This document shows positions 36,112-48,894 of a stretch of 64,000 nt of DNA, piece after piece. Both the position numbers and the translations under genes were made by a program. Numbering within the stretch: the stretch's first letter is position 1; each line of letters starts with the position of its first letter. The DNA comes from Laetiporus sulphureus 93-53 (Eukaryota > Basidiomycota > Agaricomycetes > Polyporales > Laetiporaceae), in NCBI RefSeq assembly GCF_001632365.1, contig NW_024468562.1, positions 4,426-68,425 on the forward strand, given 5' to 3'. The notes below the pieces were generated by a model. The model worked only from the letters and a program-made list of their open reading frames with translations, did not search any database and had not been told where the DNA came from.

Positions 36112-39100
36112 GATTGTTTGAGAGATAGTAAGGCATAGAATTTTGGTGGCGAGTCGCGCTGCATCACGCCTCGTGTGACCGACGCGTCCTGCCACACTAA
36201 GTTACAACCCTTTCGTCACGTGCCACGTCCTCATCGTAAGGTCCAAACTATGGTGCAGATTCCGATAGTCAAGAAGGCCCATGTACAAGAATATCGTTGT
36301 AGAACTCCACCAGAATCTGCGCCATGAGTCGGTCGTTCTCGCAGTGCGCACGTAGGGTTCGCATCACATGACATGCATTAAGTATAAGGCGCTTATCCTA
36401 TCTTGATTGGAGTCAAGCGTTTCTTGCTCTGCTCTGCTCTCATCTCCTTGTGCTGGGCCGTGCACGATTGTTTCTCACATACCTCTGCTTGCTGTTTGCG
36501 CTGTATCTTTCTCCAGCTTTGACAAAAACACGTTCGGCATCGCAAGCCGGCATTTTCATACGGGCTCCGCGGAAAGCCCACACCCTGTCAATACGCAGTG
36601 ACAGCTCTGCATCCGCCAACACTTGAAGCATCACATCGACTGGTCTGAATGCTACGACCTATGCCTGTATACTTCGCGTCACTCCGGTCCCTGTATGCGC
36701 CGCATTGACACAAACGCGCCATCCGCAACGCCGCTGACCACTATCCGGCTCCGGAGAATTTCCTTGTCTGCCCGTTCTCCCATGTGCGCATGCCGCTCCT
36801 GGGCAAAAAATGCGAGATTCAGTGGGACTAGGACTTCTGTGTCGCTTTGCAATGTTTCTGGGAGAAGTCTGTCGTTGCACCTGCGCCCCCCCTCTTAATT
36901 TCAACCGTGCAAGCACCCGATGTCGCTCCTAAATCCTCGGCATGATTGTTTTCGACCGGATACGTGCGATCAATTGCGGACTGGCATTGCTGTAGCCTTT
37001 TTACGCTCTTTGCTCACCGTTTTTGTCCTCTATATTTCTACGTGAGATTGTTGACAAAAACACGACAAGGAAGACGTTTTACCTCATATTGTCGCTGGAC
37101 GCCTGACGCATCGCGAAGTATACTCCGATTAGGATGGGATTACACTTCATCTTCGCCGCAAACTTGCGATTAGCAGTCCTATGCGCCGCCATTCTCTCCT
37201 CACTGTCCTCGTACGGCTGTGTGTTTTCCTTGCATACCCGTTATTGAAATTGGGTATCCACTGGTGAAAGACAGCTGCCATATGCATAGCAGGTGACTAT
37301 CGCTTTCACAGGTGACATACCGTTTTTCATCCTGTCATTTCGTTCATACATTGGGTTTAGTGTCATTTAAATTTTGGGTAGTCATAAATGGTGAAATGTC
37401 TTTCGTGTCTCATCCGACTTAGATTCGGTCGCGAGACAGCTAAGCTTAGAAGTTGTCACCCATTTCTTCTCTTGCCAGATAGCTTCCATGACGTGCTAAC
37501 TATGCGACTCTCTCTTGCCTCGTTGTGCAAATGAGGTAGTCTCCCGCGGTGAGCAGACTCGACAATTGGTTCGAACCTCCCCCGACTCCGGATATACTTG
37601 CCTGACAAATCGGGTTCCGTTGATACCGCCGTTCGCGCTGCTTGACATATCCTCGCCTCTTGTCTCGCTGGCGCTATCTATAGCTGTGCTGTGCGCGCAG
37701 AGTGCGTGCGTACGCCCCCATGGTCTCTCCCCCCTCAAGAATAGCTTCATGGCAATGCTGGCGTCTGCGTGTGGCTTCCGACCACGCTGGAGATGTACGG
37801 CGAATACGTAAGTCGGCCGGTATTCGAGTGTCATCTTTCGAGTCGTTCATTACATGCTGTGCCGGTGTACGGCATCGGTCGTGGCTTCTTCTCTAGTCAG
37901 TTGAATTCGAAGCGGGTGTTCTCATTGCCGGGCTCGTGCATCGTGTTCCTCGTCAATCGCAGCCAACCTTATCTGGACGTCGAACGATGGAAGTAATTCT
38001 TATCTTCATCAGTGCCGTAGCTTCAGCTATAGCGTTCACGTAATCGATTGCCGAGCCTTCAAGAGTTGTTGGGCCTGCAGAACCTGCGTCGGCCTGAGTG
38101 CTCTACGAATACGTGGTGCTTTCCCGGCGTAAGCACTGTTCATTTGAGTGAGGATTTCTATGACTGACGACAAACCGCGAGATCCTGGAGTGGGATGCGA
38201 TTGTGTTTCAGAATCTCAGTTACCTTGATCTGGACGTCGAACGATGTGAACAGCTGTTCTCCTCGGTGTCCAGACTTTAGCCACGGCGCTCTCATACTCT
38301 CCGTGTTCTGCGGGCATCGCTATCCACGTACGGCGCCGTCATCTAAGATGCCGAAAAGGGTCGTTTAAAAAACCGAGAGTCAATGTGTGGCGTGTCATCA
38401 CGTCCACTGGGCCACTAGAAGATGTTTATGTGGACATCATCGAAGATGACTTGTGCGAAGACACCAGACGCCGCCCGTACCAGGCGCTTTGCCACACTGT
38501 GGGCCACAGATTCGTCTGCGGGTGAACTCAATCTGGTCATGTTCATGGGTTATACGTGTAAGTCGTAGTCGCGCTAAGGTAGAATGCAGCTCATTTCGAT
38601 ATCCCACCAATCACTCATATGTTCTGAGCAGCTGATATGTCAAGATTCAACAGCTTTAAATGCCCTTCTTCCGACTCATCGGCATTGTACGATCACAGAA
38701 GCATCAGCGCTGTCAGCAGCGCCTACTCGCGGGAGAGCCTGGGACAGCGAAGTCGATCCTTGCGGTCTTGGTGGTTGGGCTAGAAGAGATTATCTGTCCC
38801 GCGCTTGACTTGTCTGAGCCGGCTGCGTCGTTTGTCGTTGGTGTGGAACGCCTTGAGCTCTGTGTAGACTGTCGAGTAGACGTCACTTTTCATTATAGTA
38901 TCGGATGCTGCATTCTTCGTCCCCCGGTCCCCCGGGCTAAGCCTCACCGCCACGATATTGAGTTGCACGTGCATGGGCGCTTAAATGGGCGGTACCGGCT
39001 TATTAGGCTACTGTTCTCGTGAGATCGTGAGACGGTGCACAGCTGAGCGGTGCAGGGAACGTTGTCAGCACAATACCATACATCGGAATATGTCCAGCGC

Positions 39101-39295
39101 TCGGCCCAATCTCACTTCTCAGCCTCTGGTCAACCGTAATCCTGTGCGACCCCCCCTCGTCGACGTGCGACGATAAAGCGGACCGAGTAGGCTGACACGG
39201 GCGGCTCTGTGGGAGAAACTGCTGCAGCTTCTACCGGACATTTTGACTGTTTACTTTGCTACGCACATTACGACCTCCGTGGTGGCACAGGTTCG
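36112..39295. other. 3.2-kb region without recognisable genes
   Basis: Both strands carry only short, unlinked frames. Two places share a 19-bp identical word, ATCTGGACGTCGAACGATG (37971-37989 and 38228-38246), within loosely similar surroundings, which hints at an old duplication. A short frame 38365-38515 (+) and a hydrophobic one at 37515-37811 (+) have no family match that I recognise. Confidence 0.4.
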
Positions 39296-42200
39296 ATGTC
39301 GCAGACCCTCCCCAGCACAGCGAACGTCAGTCCTCGCCCTGATGTCCACCGTGTGATCCACGAAGCCTCCATCAATCACTCTGTCTCCCCAGCTGGCACC
39401 GGAGGTCAAAAGCACCGTAGCGCCCTCGTCGCAGGTTGGCAAACCTCCTCTATCTCTTCCCGTCCTCGCATTCATGCTGTGTTGACTTGCTCTCAGACGG
39501 GCAGCACACTTGGTCCTTCACCAATCCAGATCCCAGTCTGCGTCGTCCATCGCCTACCACTCTCCCTTCCGACCAGACAGCAGGCCCAAGCACCCCGATG
39601 TTCGGCGCACCTCCCCTGTCCTATGACCCAGCTCACGCTATCGAGCCTCAAGATACCGTAGACTATCAGCAATTCATTCAGACTCACTTCCCGACCGGAG
39701 GACAGATGGACTACCAACTCCAGACAGGTCACATCGGTAACGCTCTCTACCCGCAGCAACTCCAGGAGATGCAGGAGATGCTCCAGCCTCAGCCTCAGAA
39801 CCATTTTAATTTCGTCCAGTCGCAGTTCGTCTCCCAGAACCAGGGTGCATATGATCAGAGCTTCGCCCCAGGTCCAACGAGAGAGAGGCTTCAGCGACGG
39901 CTTCCGCGGACGACACGCCAGCAACCTGTTACCAAAGCGCCCGTCCCGACCCAGTTCGTTGATACGCCACATTCCCAACTGTCTCAACACGTCCAGGCGT
40001 CTACGGTCATGGATGCCAGCTTCCAGCAACAGTCGTTCACCTTCACCCACGACACGCCGCCTGAGACGTACCTCTACGCCAACGACTCCCGAATCATGTC
40101 CCATGAGACACTTCCCCGACAGCAGTACCGGTTCTCGGAGTATCAGCACCCTGATCAGCAGATTGCTGCAACTGGCCCGCCGTATGCGCCCTCAGAGCTC
40201 AACAGCTACTCCTCGTCGCCCGTATCGATTGCGGAGGATAATCCGCAAAACTCGCAGTTCGTTTCACCCCAACAAGCTCAGACACCCATGGCCGTCTCGA
40301 TCGCGCCCAACGCTCAGGCCTCCCCTGGCCAGAGCACAGGCAGGAAAGCCCAAGACAAAGCGGGGAAGGGCAGGGAGAAAGCGACAAATCAGAAGAAGCG
40401 TGGACGTACAGAAATGCGGGAAAGCGACTCACCGAGCGACGAGGACGAGTTTGCGAACATCATCGTGCCGCCGGTCACCGGCAATGAGCTTCCAAACAGA
40501 CTGTGCGTATCGTAACTTTGTTCAAATATTTCAGTCCACTGACATCCTTATTCATTCACGCGTCTGTTTCTCGTATTCTTGGATTTTCAATCTTCATGTC
40601 ACCTGAACTCCGCCTCGACACATCGCCGGTGGCGTCGTGTTACAATTATGACCTCCGAACTGCTTCTGACACCGGATCGCTCTCCTGAATATGGCTCGGC
40701 GGCCTCGTGTTCGCTCCGCTGAAACGCCACACACAGGCCAGGGGCTTGCAAGTACTGCAAGAGGCTCAAGGTACGCTCTCCTTACCGCTCGTGCGATCGT
40801 GGCTTCTCACCGTCCTCGCATTGTTCTTCCCTGCCGTTTGTCCGCGGGTCCGGAACGGAATGACCGCGTGTGCAGATGAAATGTGACTTCCCACTAGGCG
40901 AGAACACGTGCAAGCGCTGCAAGGCGAGTGGAAACACTTGCATAGTCGAGGGCCGCAAGCCACGCAGTGCACCAAAGTGAGTGAATACAATTCCAGCGCT
41001 CCCTCGCCTGCAGGACATCGATTAGATCAGACCCGGGGCCCCCGGCTTAAGTAGGTCGGAGGAGGATTCACTCCGTCCCCCCGTGGGTCTCTGTACATCC
41101 GGCGATCGCGCCTATTCTCGTTACGTTTGCGATGTCTTCTGCTTTCTCTGCGGCTTCTTCCCCTGACGAGAAGTCAACATCATACTCACCTATGCCTACT
41201 CACATCAGCAAACGCGAGTATCTCCTCGCGCAGATCCGTCAGAAGGATGCGATCATCGAACGGCTGGTCCGCGAGGTAGGTGATGCGCCCAACGTGCATG
41301 CGCGAGCCCGCTGACCGGGAATTTATTTCGCTTTCGTACAGTCCAACAACCCCTATACAGCGACGCCTTTGTCCATCGCGACATACAGGAATGCGACCTC
41401 ACCCTCGGACAAGTACAATCGCAACGTTCAGGAGTGGCTCGACCGCTTGGAGGCGAGCGTGCAAGCGGCAGGCTCGTCCGGTGGCGCGGATGCATTCCAG
41501 TTCGGGTCACGTGACCAGGAGGAAGGGGAGGATGACTCGGAGGGTGAGCAAGAAGGCGCTGATCAGAATGATCGCACAGAACGAGGCAGCGTTGGAGGAG
41601 GCGCAGAGGATCTGGACGGCCCATCGCAAGGTGCTGATGCGCAGGCTCTGCCAGATGTGACCGTGCCCATTGGTCTGCTTGCGAGGTTGTCCCTAAACAC
41701 GACTAGGGCGAAGAAATCAGGGAAAGATAAGGCTGGAGCGGACGCTGATGATGATAACGTGGTATGTGGTTCCGCCATTGTTCTCCGATGGCTGATGTCG
41801 AACGCGCGACGGTTGTCGCATAGGGCTTTGCGAACGAGACGTACTTCAGGCCGGGTAAGTATCATTGCAGATTGGGATATATGCGGTTGATACTGACTCT
41901 GAGTGTCAGGTCCCGCATATGACCTCTCTCTTCGGGCATCTTTGATCGACAATCATGGCCCTCCGGAGATCCTCGTGCACGGCCTTGTCACCCCGGAGGA
42001 CGTGGATAAACTGTTCGAAATGTACGCATTACTGTTCTTACTGTTGTAAGCCCCCACTGACGGCTACTGCAGTTTCTATACAAAGCTCAATGTAAGTGCC
42101 CTCCTCGCTTCTATCATTGTTGCCTGACGCCTCTCAGGTACACGTCACTCTGCTCGACCGTGAAATCCACACCGTCCAGTCGACCTTTGCAAGGTGTCCG

Positions 42201-44356
42201 TTCCTGTTCACCGTCGGTAAGTACTAGTCCTGTAGCTGGTAATAGCACGGTACCGACGTTATAATTCCAGTCTGTGCAATTGCGTCTCGGTATTATCAGG
42301 CAAAATCCGAGATCTACCCCATTGCGATGCATTTCGCAAGACGCGCCGCGGCGGACGGCTTGTTGAATGGATGGAAATCAGTTGAGCTTTCTCAGGCCTA
42401 CATCCTGCTGAGCACGTATGCGGTGCCCGCGAGGCGCTGGGAGGAGGATCGGAGCTGGCTGTACATTGGTCTCGCAATACGGTATATTATACCACAGACT
42501 TCGGTTGATAACTGCTCATTCTCGGTTATTAGCGTCGCGACGGATCTGAATCTACACCAAGTTTCGCCGATAAAGCCCAAGACGGACCGTCAGAGGCGTG
42601 AGGTTCTGAACAAGGAGCGGACCTGGCTGATCCTCCATAATCTTGATCGGTCAATGGCCACGCAGTTCGGGAAGCCTTCGACCATCCGGGAAGACTAGTA
42701 TGCATGACTCGTCTGTCCTTATTGCCAATGTTCTCATTTTACTTCTTAGCATCATTCGCAACTCGGCTGATTGGTACAAGAGGTCGCACTTGAACCATCC
42801 GGTATGTTCCGGCCTTTCGTCTCCAAATTAAAGTTTTACTAATGCTGGGTGCAGTGGGACACCGGTTTGTCATCATATACACAGTTGCTTCGAATCATGG
42901 CGCACTTCCACGAGGAGATTTACTCCGACCCGAGCTCGCCAACGGGTCTGAATCAAGTACGTGGCTCATTCATAGTCAAGGGCCCACACGTCCTGACGCA
43001 AGACCAGCATCTGGACTTTCGTGAGGTGACCCTCAGGCATGACGCCGATTTGAACCGATATTTCGAAGAGTGGACTGGGAGATTTGAGCGAGATACCAAT
43101 CTGGACGGTATGTTCCCGATTGCCATTTTTCATGTTGAGTCATGACCCGAACTAACGCGCGCTGATGTGCAGACCCTGCTTGTGCGTTCCGCGCATCACT
43201 GTTGCCTTTGTGCGTAATTATTATATCGCGATTGTGGCATCCCCTAACATCTCCGGCTAGCCTCACGAACTACTCGAGGCTGGTCATGTATTCATTTGGG
43301 TTCCAGCAAGCATACAAACGTGGTGTCCGGCCGGAGGATCAGCTCTTCCTAGATAAAGTTTGCTACTTTATATTCATCAAATTTCGGCTATCGTTCATGA
43401 GAAAATTTCTAGTGTTTCGAAAGTGCAAAATCTGTCATTTTGTGCATGGTAGATGTGTTGTGCCCCAGTGGCTACATGCGCTACTCCCCGGATGGTATGT
43501 TCTTGGGCTTAATCGCCGACGCCGGATGCGTTCTCACCCCTTGCAGGACACTTCGTGTTTGCGTCATTCGCTTCCGCGTTCTTACTCAAGGTAAGCGGCA
43601 TTGGGTGGCACCGTCGCGTTATCGTCGACTGAATTGACCGTGAATACAGTTAATGCGTCCCGAGTTCAAGAATCTAATCAGCCAGGAGCAGGAGACGGAG
43701 ATTTTCGACTTAATAAGGCGGCTCATCGAGGCCCTGAAATCGCCCGAGATTGCTATCGATGATCGTCACACGCCAAAGCTGCACGCACGTTTCCTCGCCG
43801 GTCTGTTGACCAAGATTCGGCGCGATACTGCGACGAGCGGCCGCCTCCAACCGCAGCCCCCGCCCTCAAGCCAGCCGCCGGAGGTCAACACCGGCGGTTT
43901 TGCAGCGCAGCCTGGAAGCTCGACCTCTGCCTCGTCTCAGCCATACCCTTCAGCGTCGTCTTCCACGGGCTTCCAGGATCATGGTCATCTTATGACTGGA
44001 GGCCATACGCTCGCGAACGATGTAATGAACACGGAGCCAGTGTACCAGACGGACACTGCGTATACGGTTGGTGCTGCGCCGATGGAAGTGTTTGATTTCA
44101 ACGCACCAAACGGACATGGGTATGCGGAAGAGACGTTGGGTGCGCTGATTGCACTGCAAAGTCCTGCGTACTGGCGCGACATGATGATGCCTGGGTGAGC
44201 TTTAGCACATACCTGAAAGAGAAGCACATCTAACATGGTGGCTCGCGTAGTTATTCATGGCCAGAGTCCCCTCCCCTTACCGACTTTGGGCTGAACCCGC
44301 CTGCGCTCGACAACGGGTTCAATGCCATGCAAGCGGAAGTGAGGCTGTTCGGTTAG
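39296..44356 (+). CDS. Zn2Cys6 fungal transcription factor
   Basis: About fifteen exons. The first starts MSQTLPSTANVSP; the second (to about 40501) is a long Gln/Pro-rich stretch ending in VPPVTGNELPNRL. The binuclear zinc cluster follows and is itself split by an intron: GACKYCKRLK + MKCDFPLGENTCKRCKASGN + TC, spacing C-x2-C-x6-C-x8-C-x2-C-x6-C. A basic link and a helical dimerisation segment (YLLAQIRQKDAIIERLVRE) come next, then an acidic region and the fungal regulatory domain (LFTV/VCAIASRYY, AYILLSTYA, VATDLNLH, KERTWLILHNLDRSMA). The end is low-complexity, with TAG at 44354-44356. One exon is only 19 nt (42073-42091). It is a nuclear DNA-binding regulator; targets are unknown. Confidence 0.85.
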
Positions 44357-45001
44357 GTCAGACTCGTTCATGTTTCCCCGGATATCTGGTATTCGTCTTC
44401 TTGACTCGTCTTGTAAAATGTGCGAATGGTCCAGTTCTCTGGGGTCGTTCGCCATACATTGTAGCCTATCCTCCTATACGCCAATCTCAAGTACTGTAAC
44501 TGTAGACTGGTCATCTATGCCTTCGTCTTCGCTTAACCACATTCCGGTAGAGTGATCTATAGCAATGCAATAATCATAGGGTTATAATGAAAAAGTGCTG
44601 AGAGTCTATGCATCATGTACAATGCCGTTGGTTAGGTCCTTGCATTCCCAGTCGCAGTTCGCAGCCACATTCGGGCGCTTATACTATAGGCATTCTTGCA
44701 ATCTGTACTACGAGGCGAGAAACGCTACTGAATGCTCTCAGTTTTCTTTTCACACCCACTGACCTTCAGGCATTCGTCACTCTGGTATGCAAGAACTCGT
44801 GCTATTCGCACTCCAGCAACCAAGCGGACCTCGACCGTAATCCGCCCACAAAGTTGGTTGCGGTCTATGCATGCAATGAGCACCGAAATGATGCTGTGAG
44901 TGCCATAACGGCGTTGCACTGGGAACGTCACCGAGTTCGAATCAGAGTTGATACATAGGATTTCTCCTTTGGAGAAACTGAAGTCGCACCTGCGCTTCCT
45001 A
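44357..45001. other. Intergenic, upstream of the Rieske fusion gene
   Basis: About 645 bp between co-oriented genes with no recognisable exon. A sequence resembling a tRNA B box near 44931 lacks a matching T stem. Confidence 0.4.
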
Positions 45002-46626
45002 ATGACTCTGCGCTCGCGCGAGGGGGTGTACCACTCCCTCATTCTGTTCCGCCTGTCTGCCGGGCAGTCACAAACACGAACGCAATCACAACATACGGAG
45101 GAAGATGAGCTCGACCATGGGCAGATATATGTGATGGAGGCGAGCTGCCCGCACCTCGGCGCAGACATGTCGCATGCAGAGATCGAGGAGTGCGAGACGG
45201 GCGTGGTCGCGGTGTGTCCGTGGCACAGGTAGCGTCCCAGTAAACGATGCAGCAGTGATAGCTGACGAAATTGGGTTGGAAGGTATGACTTTGACTTGCG
45301 CACGGGAGCAAGTGAGACGGGCCTCAAGGCATGTACGTATGCGGTGGAGGTGCGGGCGGACGAGGATGGTGCAGAGGCTGTGTGGATGCAGATCCCGGAA
45401 GGTGGGACCAACTGGCGGCTTGTCGAGTTGCGGCCCGTTTCAGAAGGTGTGTCAGGGAGAGTGTAGGTTTCGCGCGGACTGGAATAATTACCTAGACAGA
45501 GTTCGCTGACCCGTCCCCGCCACCTGACCTATCGCATCTCGCAATCTCACCGCCGGAGCGGATGACTGATCCCCCTTTTGGAGACATCGTTCCCGCAGAA
45601 GGCGCACCAACGACGCTAATGCAATGGGCTGTTCTCATCCTGAACACCGCCGACCCGCGGCTGAAGGTACGTACAAAGCGTCTGTCGGCACTACCGCGTG
45701 TCGTGATGTCCGACTCGCTCATAGGTAGAGCGCACCAGGCATGCAGTCCAATTGTTCCGCATGGGCCAACTCAAGTCCATCGGGCACCGCTCAGCTGAGG
45801 CCCCGACGCCTCCGGACGTCCCGCTCAGAGACGAAGCATACACGCGCAATACGATGGATCCAGGCAGGATGGGTAAGAGAAAGAACAAGGCAATGATGCT
45901 GCACGCGTTGGCCAACATTGAACAATGGGCGTGAGTACTTCTTTTGCACGCGTCTGATCGTTCAGCGATGAATTGGCGTCATTCAGGATTGATCTCGCGT
46001 GAGTTTTTGTGTTCATGACATTTTCGCTTCAAGGCCCAACCGATGCGTCATGTAGATGGGACATCATGGCCCGTTATGGTCCGGAACACCCAGATCTCCC
46101 TCCTGCATTCTTCTCCGACTTTACCAAGATGGCGCTCGACGAGTCCAAACACTTCTCTCTGCTTGTCTCGCGTCTTGCCGCCATATCGCCCAGCACACCA
46201 TATGGCACAATGCCCGTGCACGCAGGACTCTGGGACTCGGCGCGCGTCACGTTCAACTCACTGCGTGCGCGGCTGGCGATCATCCACCTCGTACACGAGG
46301 CGCGTGGTTTGGATGTGAACCCGGGTACGATTGAGCGTTTCCGGCGTGCGGGCGACGCGGACAGCGTGCGGGCACTGGAGGTGATCCACCACGACGAGGT
46401 GACACATGTCACGACGGGACACCGGTGGTTCACGTGGGTGTGTGCGAAGCAGGGCGTTGACCCTGTGCCTACGCTCCGGGAAGAGGTGAGGAGATGCTGG
46501 AAGGGAGACGTCAAGGGACCGTTTAATGTGGAGGATAGGGAAAAGGCGGGGCTGACGCGAGATTTCTACGAAGATCTCAGAGGAGAGATGTCTGCCGATT
46601 GGGAAAAGTCAAAGGAGACAGCATGA
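45002..46626 (+). CDS. Rieske [2Fe-2S] / DUF455 ferritin-like fusion protein
   Basis: Six exons join in phase. The N-terminal domain is a Rieske iron-sulphur centre: CPHLGAD and CPWHRYDFD supply the two Cys and two His ligands. A central segment leads to a DUF455 (COG2833) ferritin-like domain: IEQWAIDLAWDIM, ALDESKHFSLL, MPVHAGLWD, HEARGLDVNPG and EVIHHDEVTHV, whose Glu/Asp/His residues fit a metal site related to the MiaE hydroxylase fold. I infer electron delivery from the Rieske centre to a di-iron oxygenase-like active site; the substrate is unknown. The start ATG at 45002 is the most plausible one in frame, but the frame is open back to 44948. Stop is TGA at 46624-46626. Confidence 0.85.
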
Positions 46627-47631
46627 CAAGAGTAAGTAAATACTGTTGATGAACCCTGCTATCGTTTCTCAAAAGTAGCTACTAGCATCAGTGTTGTACT
46701 GAAGTTCTCGTCGCGTACATTTTCCGAACGCGCTTGTGGCGTGTGAATTCACGTTCGTGTAGGCGCCCAAAGCATGAATGTAACCGTTACACGCGGCGGC
46801 GATCTCTCGCTCAGGCTCTTCGTTTCCCGACTTCCAGCTCATATAGCCAATCTACATCAAAAGTATGTTAAGGAAATTTGATCTAGCTGGTGGCATTAGA
46901 GCCCCTATTGCTAATGCAATCCGGGGAGAAACCAGGCGCACTGGCAGTCATGATCAACTCGAAGAGAGGTGCATTGGTGAGGCGGTGTGCTTACACTTTT
47001 GTCTCATTCAGCGTTCAAATCTAAAGTCTGTAGTTCTTCTGTTGACCCTAGACACGTCTTACGGTTTACAGTTCAATCATCCGAGATGTAATGCTAAAGA
47101 CACAGTTGTTCCATTGATCCGCTCAGCGTCCCCTGATCAAGGCATCCACGATGCCCTCTCTCTCACAGCCGATGCGCGCGGTAGGCCATCGCGTCCCTTG
47201 CACCAAAAATAAAACCGGAAATAGGCTCCTCCGCTCGTAGTCCTTCGGTTGGTCCATATCTCTACATCCGCCTTCCTCGGCACGATCGAATCGTGAATAT
47301 GTGCAGCCCGTCGGCTTAGGCAGCCCGTCTGTTGCTTCCATTATCTTGTCCGCGCCAAGACCATGTATTCTGGACCATTTTCAGCGATGACACCCGCTAG
47401 CAAGGAGAAGCCCCTGATGAACAGGAATTCTGACCTCAACCCACGAGGGGTCTCATGGCAGCGAGCACTTCGCCTTTCTGCTGCACATACAGTAAGGTGT
47501 TTCGGTCGTTGACGCTGAGCTGCTGCCTCTTTCGGTGAGGCGTTGATGGATCCAGACTGATTGCTTGTAAAACTCACGATGTCATCTTTGCAGAAACTCA
47601 GGAGTAGTATTGGACATCTGAATAGACCACC
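46627..47631. other. 1-kb intergenic region
   Basis: No gene is recognised. A small frame from the ATG at 47361 (MYSGPFSAMTPASKEKP) ends near a GTAAGG that could be a splice donor; it may be the first exon of an unknown small gene, but no second exon was found. Confidence 0.35.
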
Positions 47632-48894
47632 ATGCCCTCGACTGTTCTAGTGGGAGAGGCTGTATGGACAGCCGCGCATCTCGCAGTGATATTCGTCTGG
47701 ATAGGCTTCGTCCACCTGGCAGCCTACAGCCCCGTCTCCGCAATCGCCGTCGAGTCTCCTCCCTCAATCGCCCACCGTTGTGTCGGCACCTCCTTATCTT
47801 CGTCGAGCCGGTCACCAATCGGGAGACGAGAATCGTCAGGGACCAGTGTCGCTTATTTCATTCCTGTTTTCATTGTCGTCGGCGCGATATGCAGCGCGAT
47901 CTTCGTCCGGCTGCTCTTGCGTTGGCGTGCACACAGGAACCACCAACCTTCGTCGGGCGTTGCCACTCTATTGCATGGCGCGAACGAGAGCGGGAATACG
48001 CTCGTACAGGACGACATTTCCATACAAGCTAGTCAAACGAGCAGGCGCGCAGTGGCAATGTCAAGCCGCGACTTTGGCTCTTCTCAGCCCCCGTCTATGT
48101 ATAGTTTTGCGGAGAAGAAAGCCCCCAGAAGCGATGAGATCTGTTTAGATGCTCTAGCGTACGAGGCTGACGGCATGTCCCCAGCCGGAAAACATCTGGA
48201 ACAGACCACTGTTGGAACGATCGTCGGGGAGGAGATCGTTATTCAGCCTTCTCCTCGCCCGCGGCGTAAATCGATGCGACGTGGACTGTTGCGGCGGCTT
48301 CACAGCCACGCGTACCGGCCGATGCAGTGCGAGGGCGACGCAGAGACGTACGGTCCTGGATCAGGCGGGACGCCTTCGCAGGAGGCTGATGAAGATGGTG
48401 GCGTTGTGTTGATGGCCGTTGGCGACGAGTGCGTCGAGTTGCAGCGGCCGCCGCTGGCGCGGACGTCGAGCAGCGGAGGCGATTGGTCGTCTTCGAGGAT
48501 GTTCAACGAAAGCGACAGTCTCGTGGCTGCTGGGTACGATGCCCGACAATCTACCGGATGCGCACTCTCTGAAGTTCAAGAACCCGCGCAAGGCGGAGCT
48601 CGTTCCAACCGCCGTGATATGCCTGGAGAACAGAATCCTAGCGAAACGACACGTGGCTGGAGTTGGGGTTCTGTGTGGATGTCGTCCCCTCCTGCGACGG
48701 CTTCAGCTGACATGTACACTGTGATGCCGACGAGAAGAAGCACCATAAAGAACAAGGCGCACAGCCGCACAATGAAAGCAGCATCCGAGACTTGTCTTCC
48801 GTCTGCGCTGGAGCTAGACGATTCAATGCTGCCGGATAATCCCGCGCGCACCTTCACGCCATCGATTGAACGCCATGCGACGTTTGCTGGTTGA
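47632..48894 (+). CDS. Predicted single-pass membrane protein, unknown function
   Basis: An intronless frame of 420 aa starts in a good context (CCACCATGCC). A first hydrophobic stretch (AAHLAVIFVWIGFVHLAAY, residues 12-32) may be a signal peptide. A Ser-rich segment with possible O-glycosylation sites precedes a clear transmembrane helix (AYFIPVFIVVGAICSAIFV, about 76-94) followed by a basic stop-transfer RLLLRWRAHR. The remaining 320 residues are Ser/Arg/Glu-rich and probably cytosolic and disordered. The layout (signal, short Ser/Thr ectodomain, one helix, long tail) recalls fungal SKG6/AXL2-like wall sensors, but no specific motif supports that name. The absence of introns is unusual among its neighbours. 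Confidence 0.65.
   Translation: MPSTVLVGEAVWTAAHLAVIFVWIGFVHLAAYSPVSAIAVESPPSIAHRCVGTSLSSSSRSPIGRRESSGTSVAYFIPVFIVVGAICSAIFVRLLLRWRAHRNHQPSSGVATLLHGANESGNTLVQDDISIQASQTSRRAVAMSSRDFGSSQPPSMYSFAEKKAPRSDEICLDALAYEADGMSPAGKHLEQTTVGTIVGEEIVIQPSPRPRRKSMRRGLLRRLHSHAYRPMQCEGDAETYGPGSGGTPSQEADEDGGVVLMAVGDECVELQRPPLARTSSSGGDWSSSRMFNESDSLVAAGYDARQSTGCALSEVQEPAQGGARSNRRDMPGEQNPSETTRGWSWGSVWMSSPPATASADMYTVMPTRRSTIKNKAHSRTMKAASETCLPSALELDDSMLPDNPARTFTPSIERHATFAG

Noticed and set aside
44900..44957. tRNA gene suggested by GTTCGAATC
   Set aside because: The flanking bases do not form a T stem and no A box or acceptor stem was found; the same holds for GGTTCGAACC near 37570.
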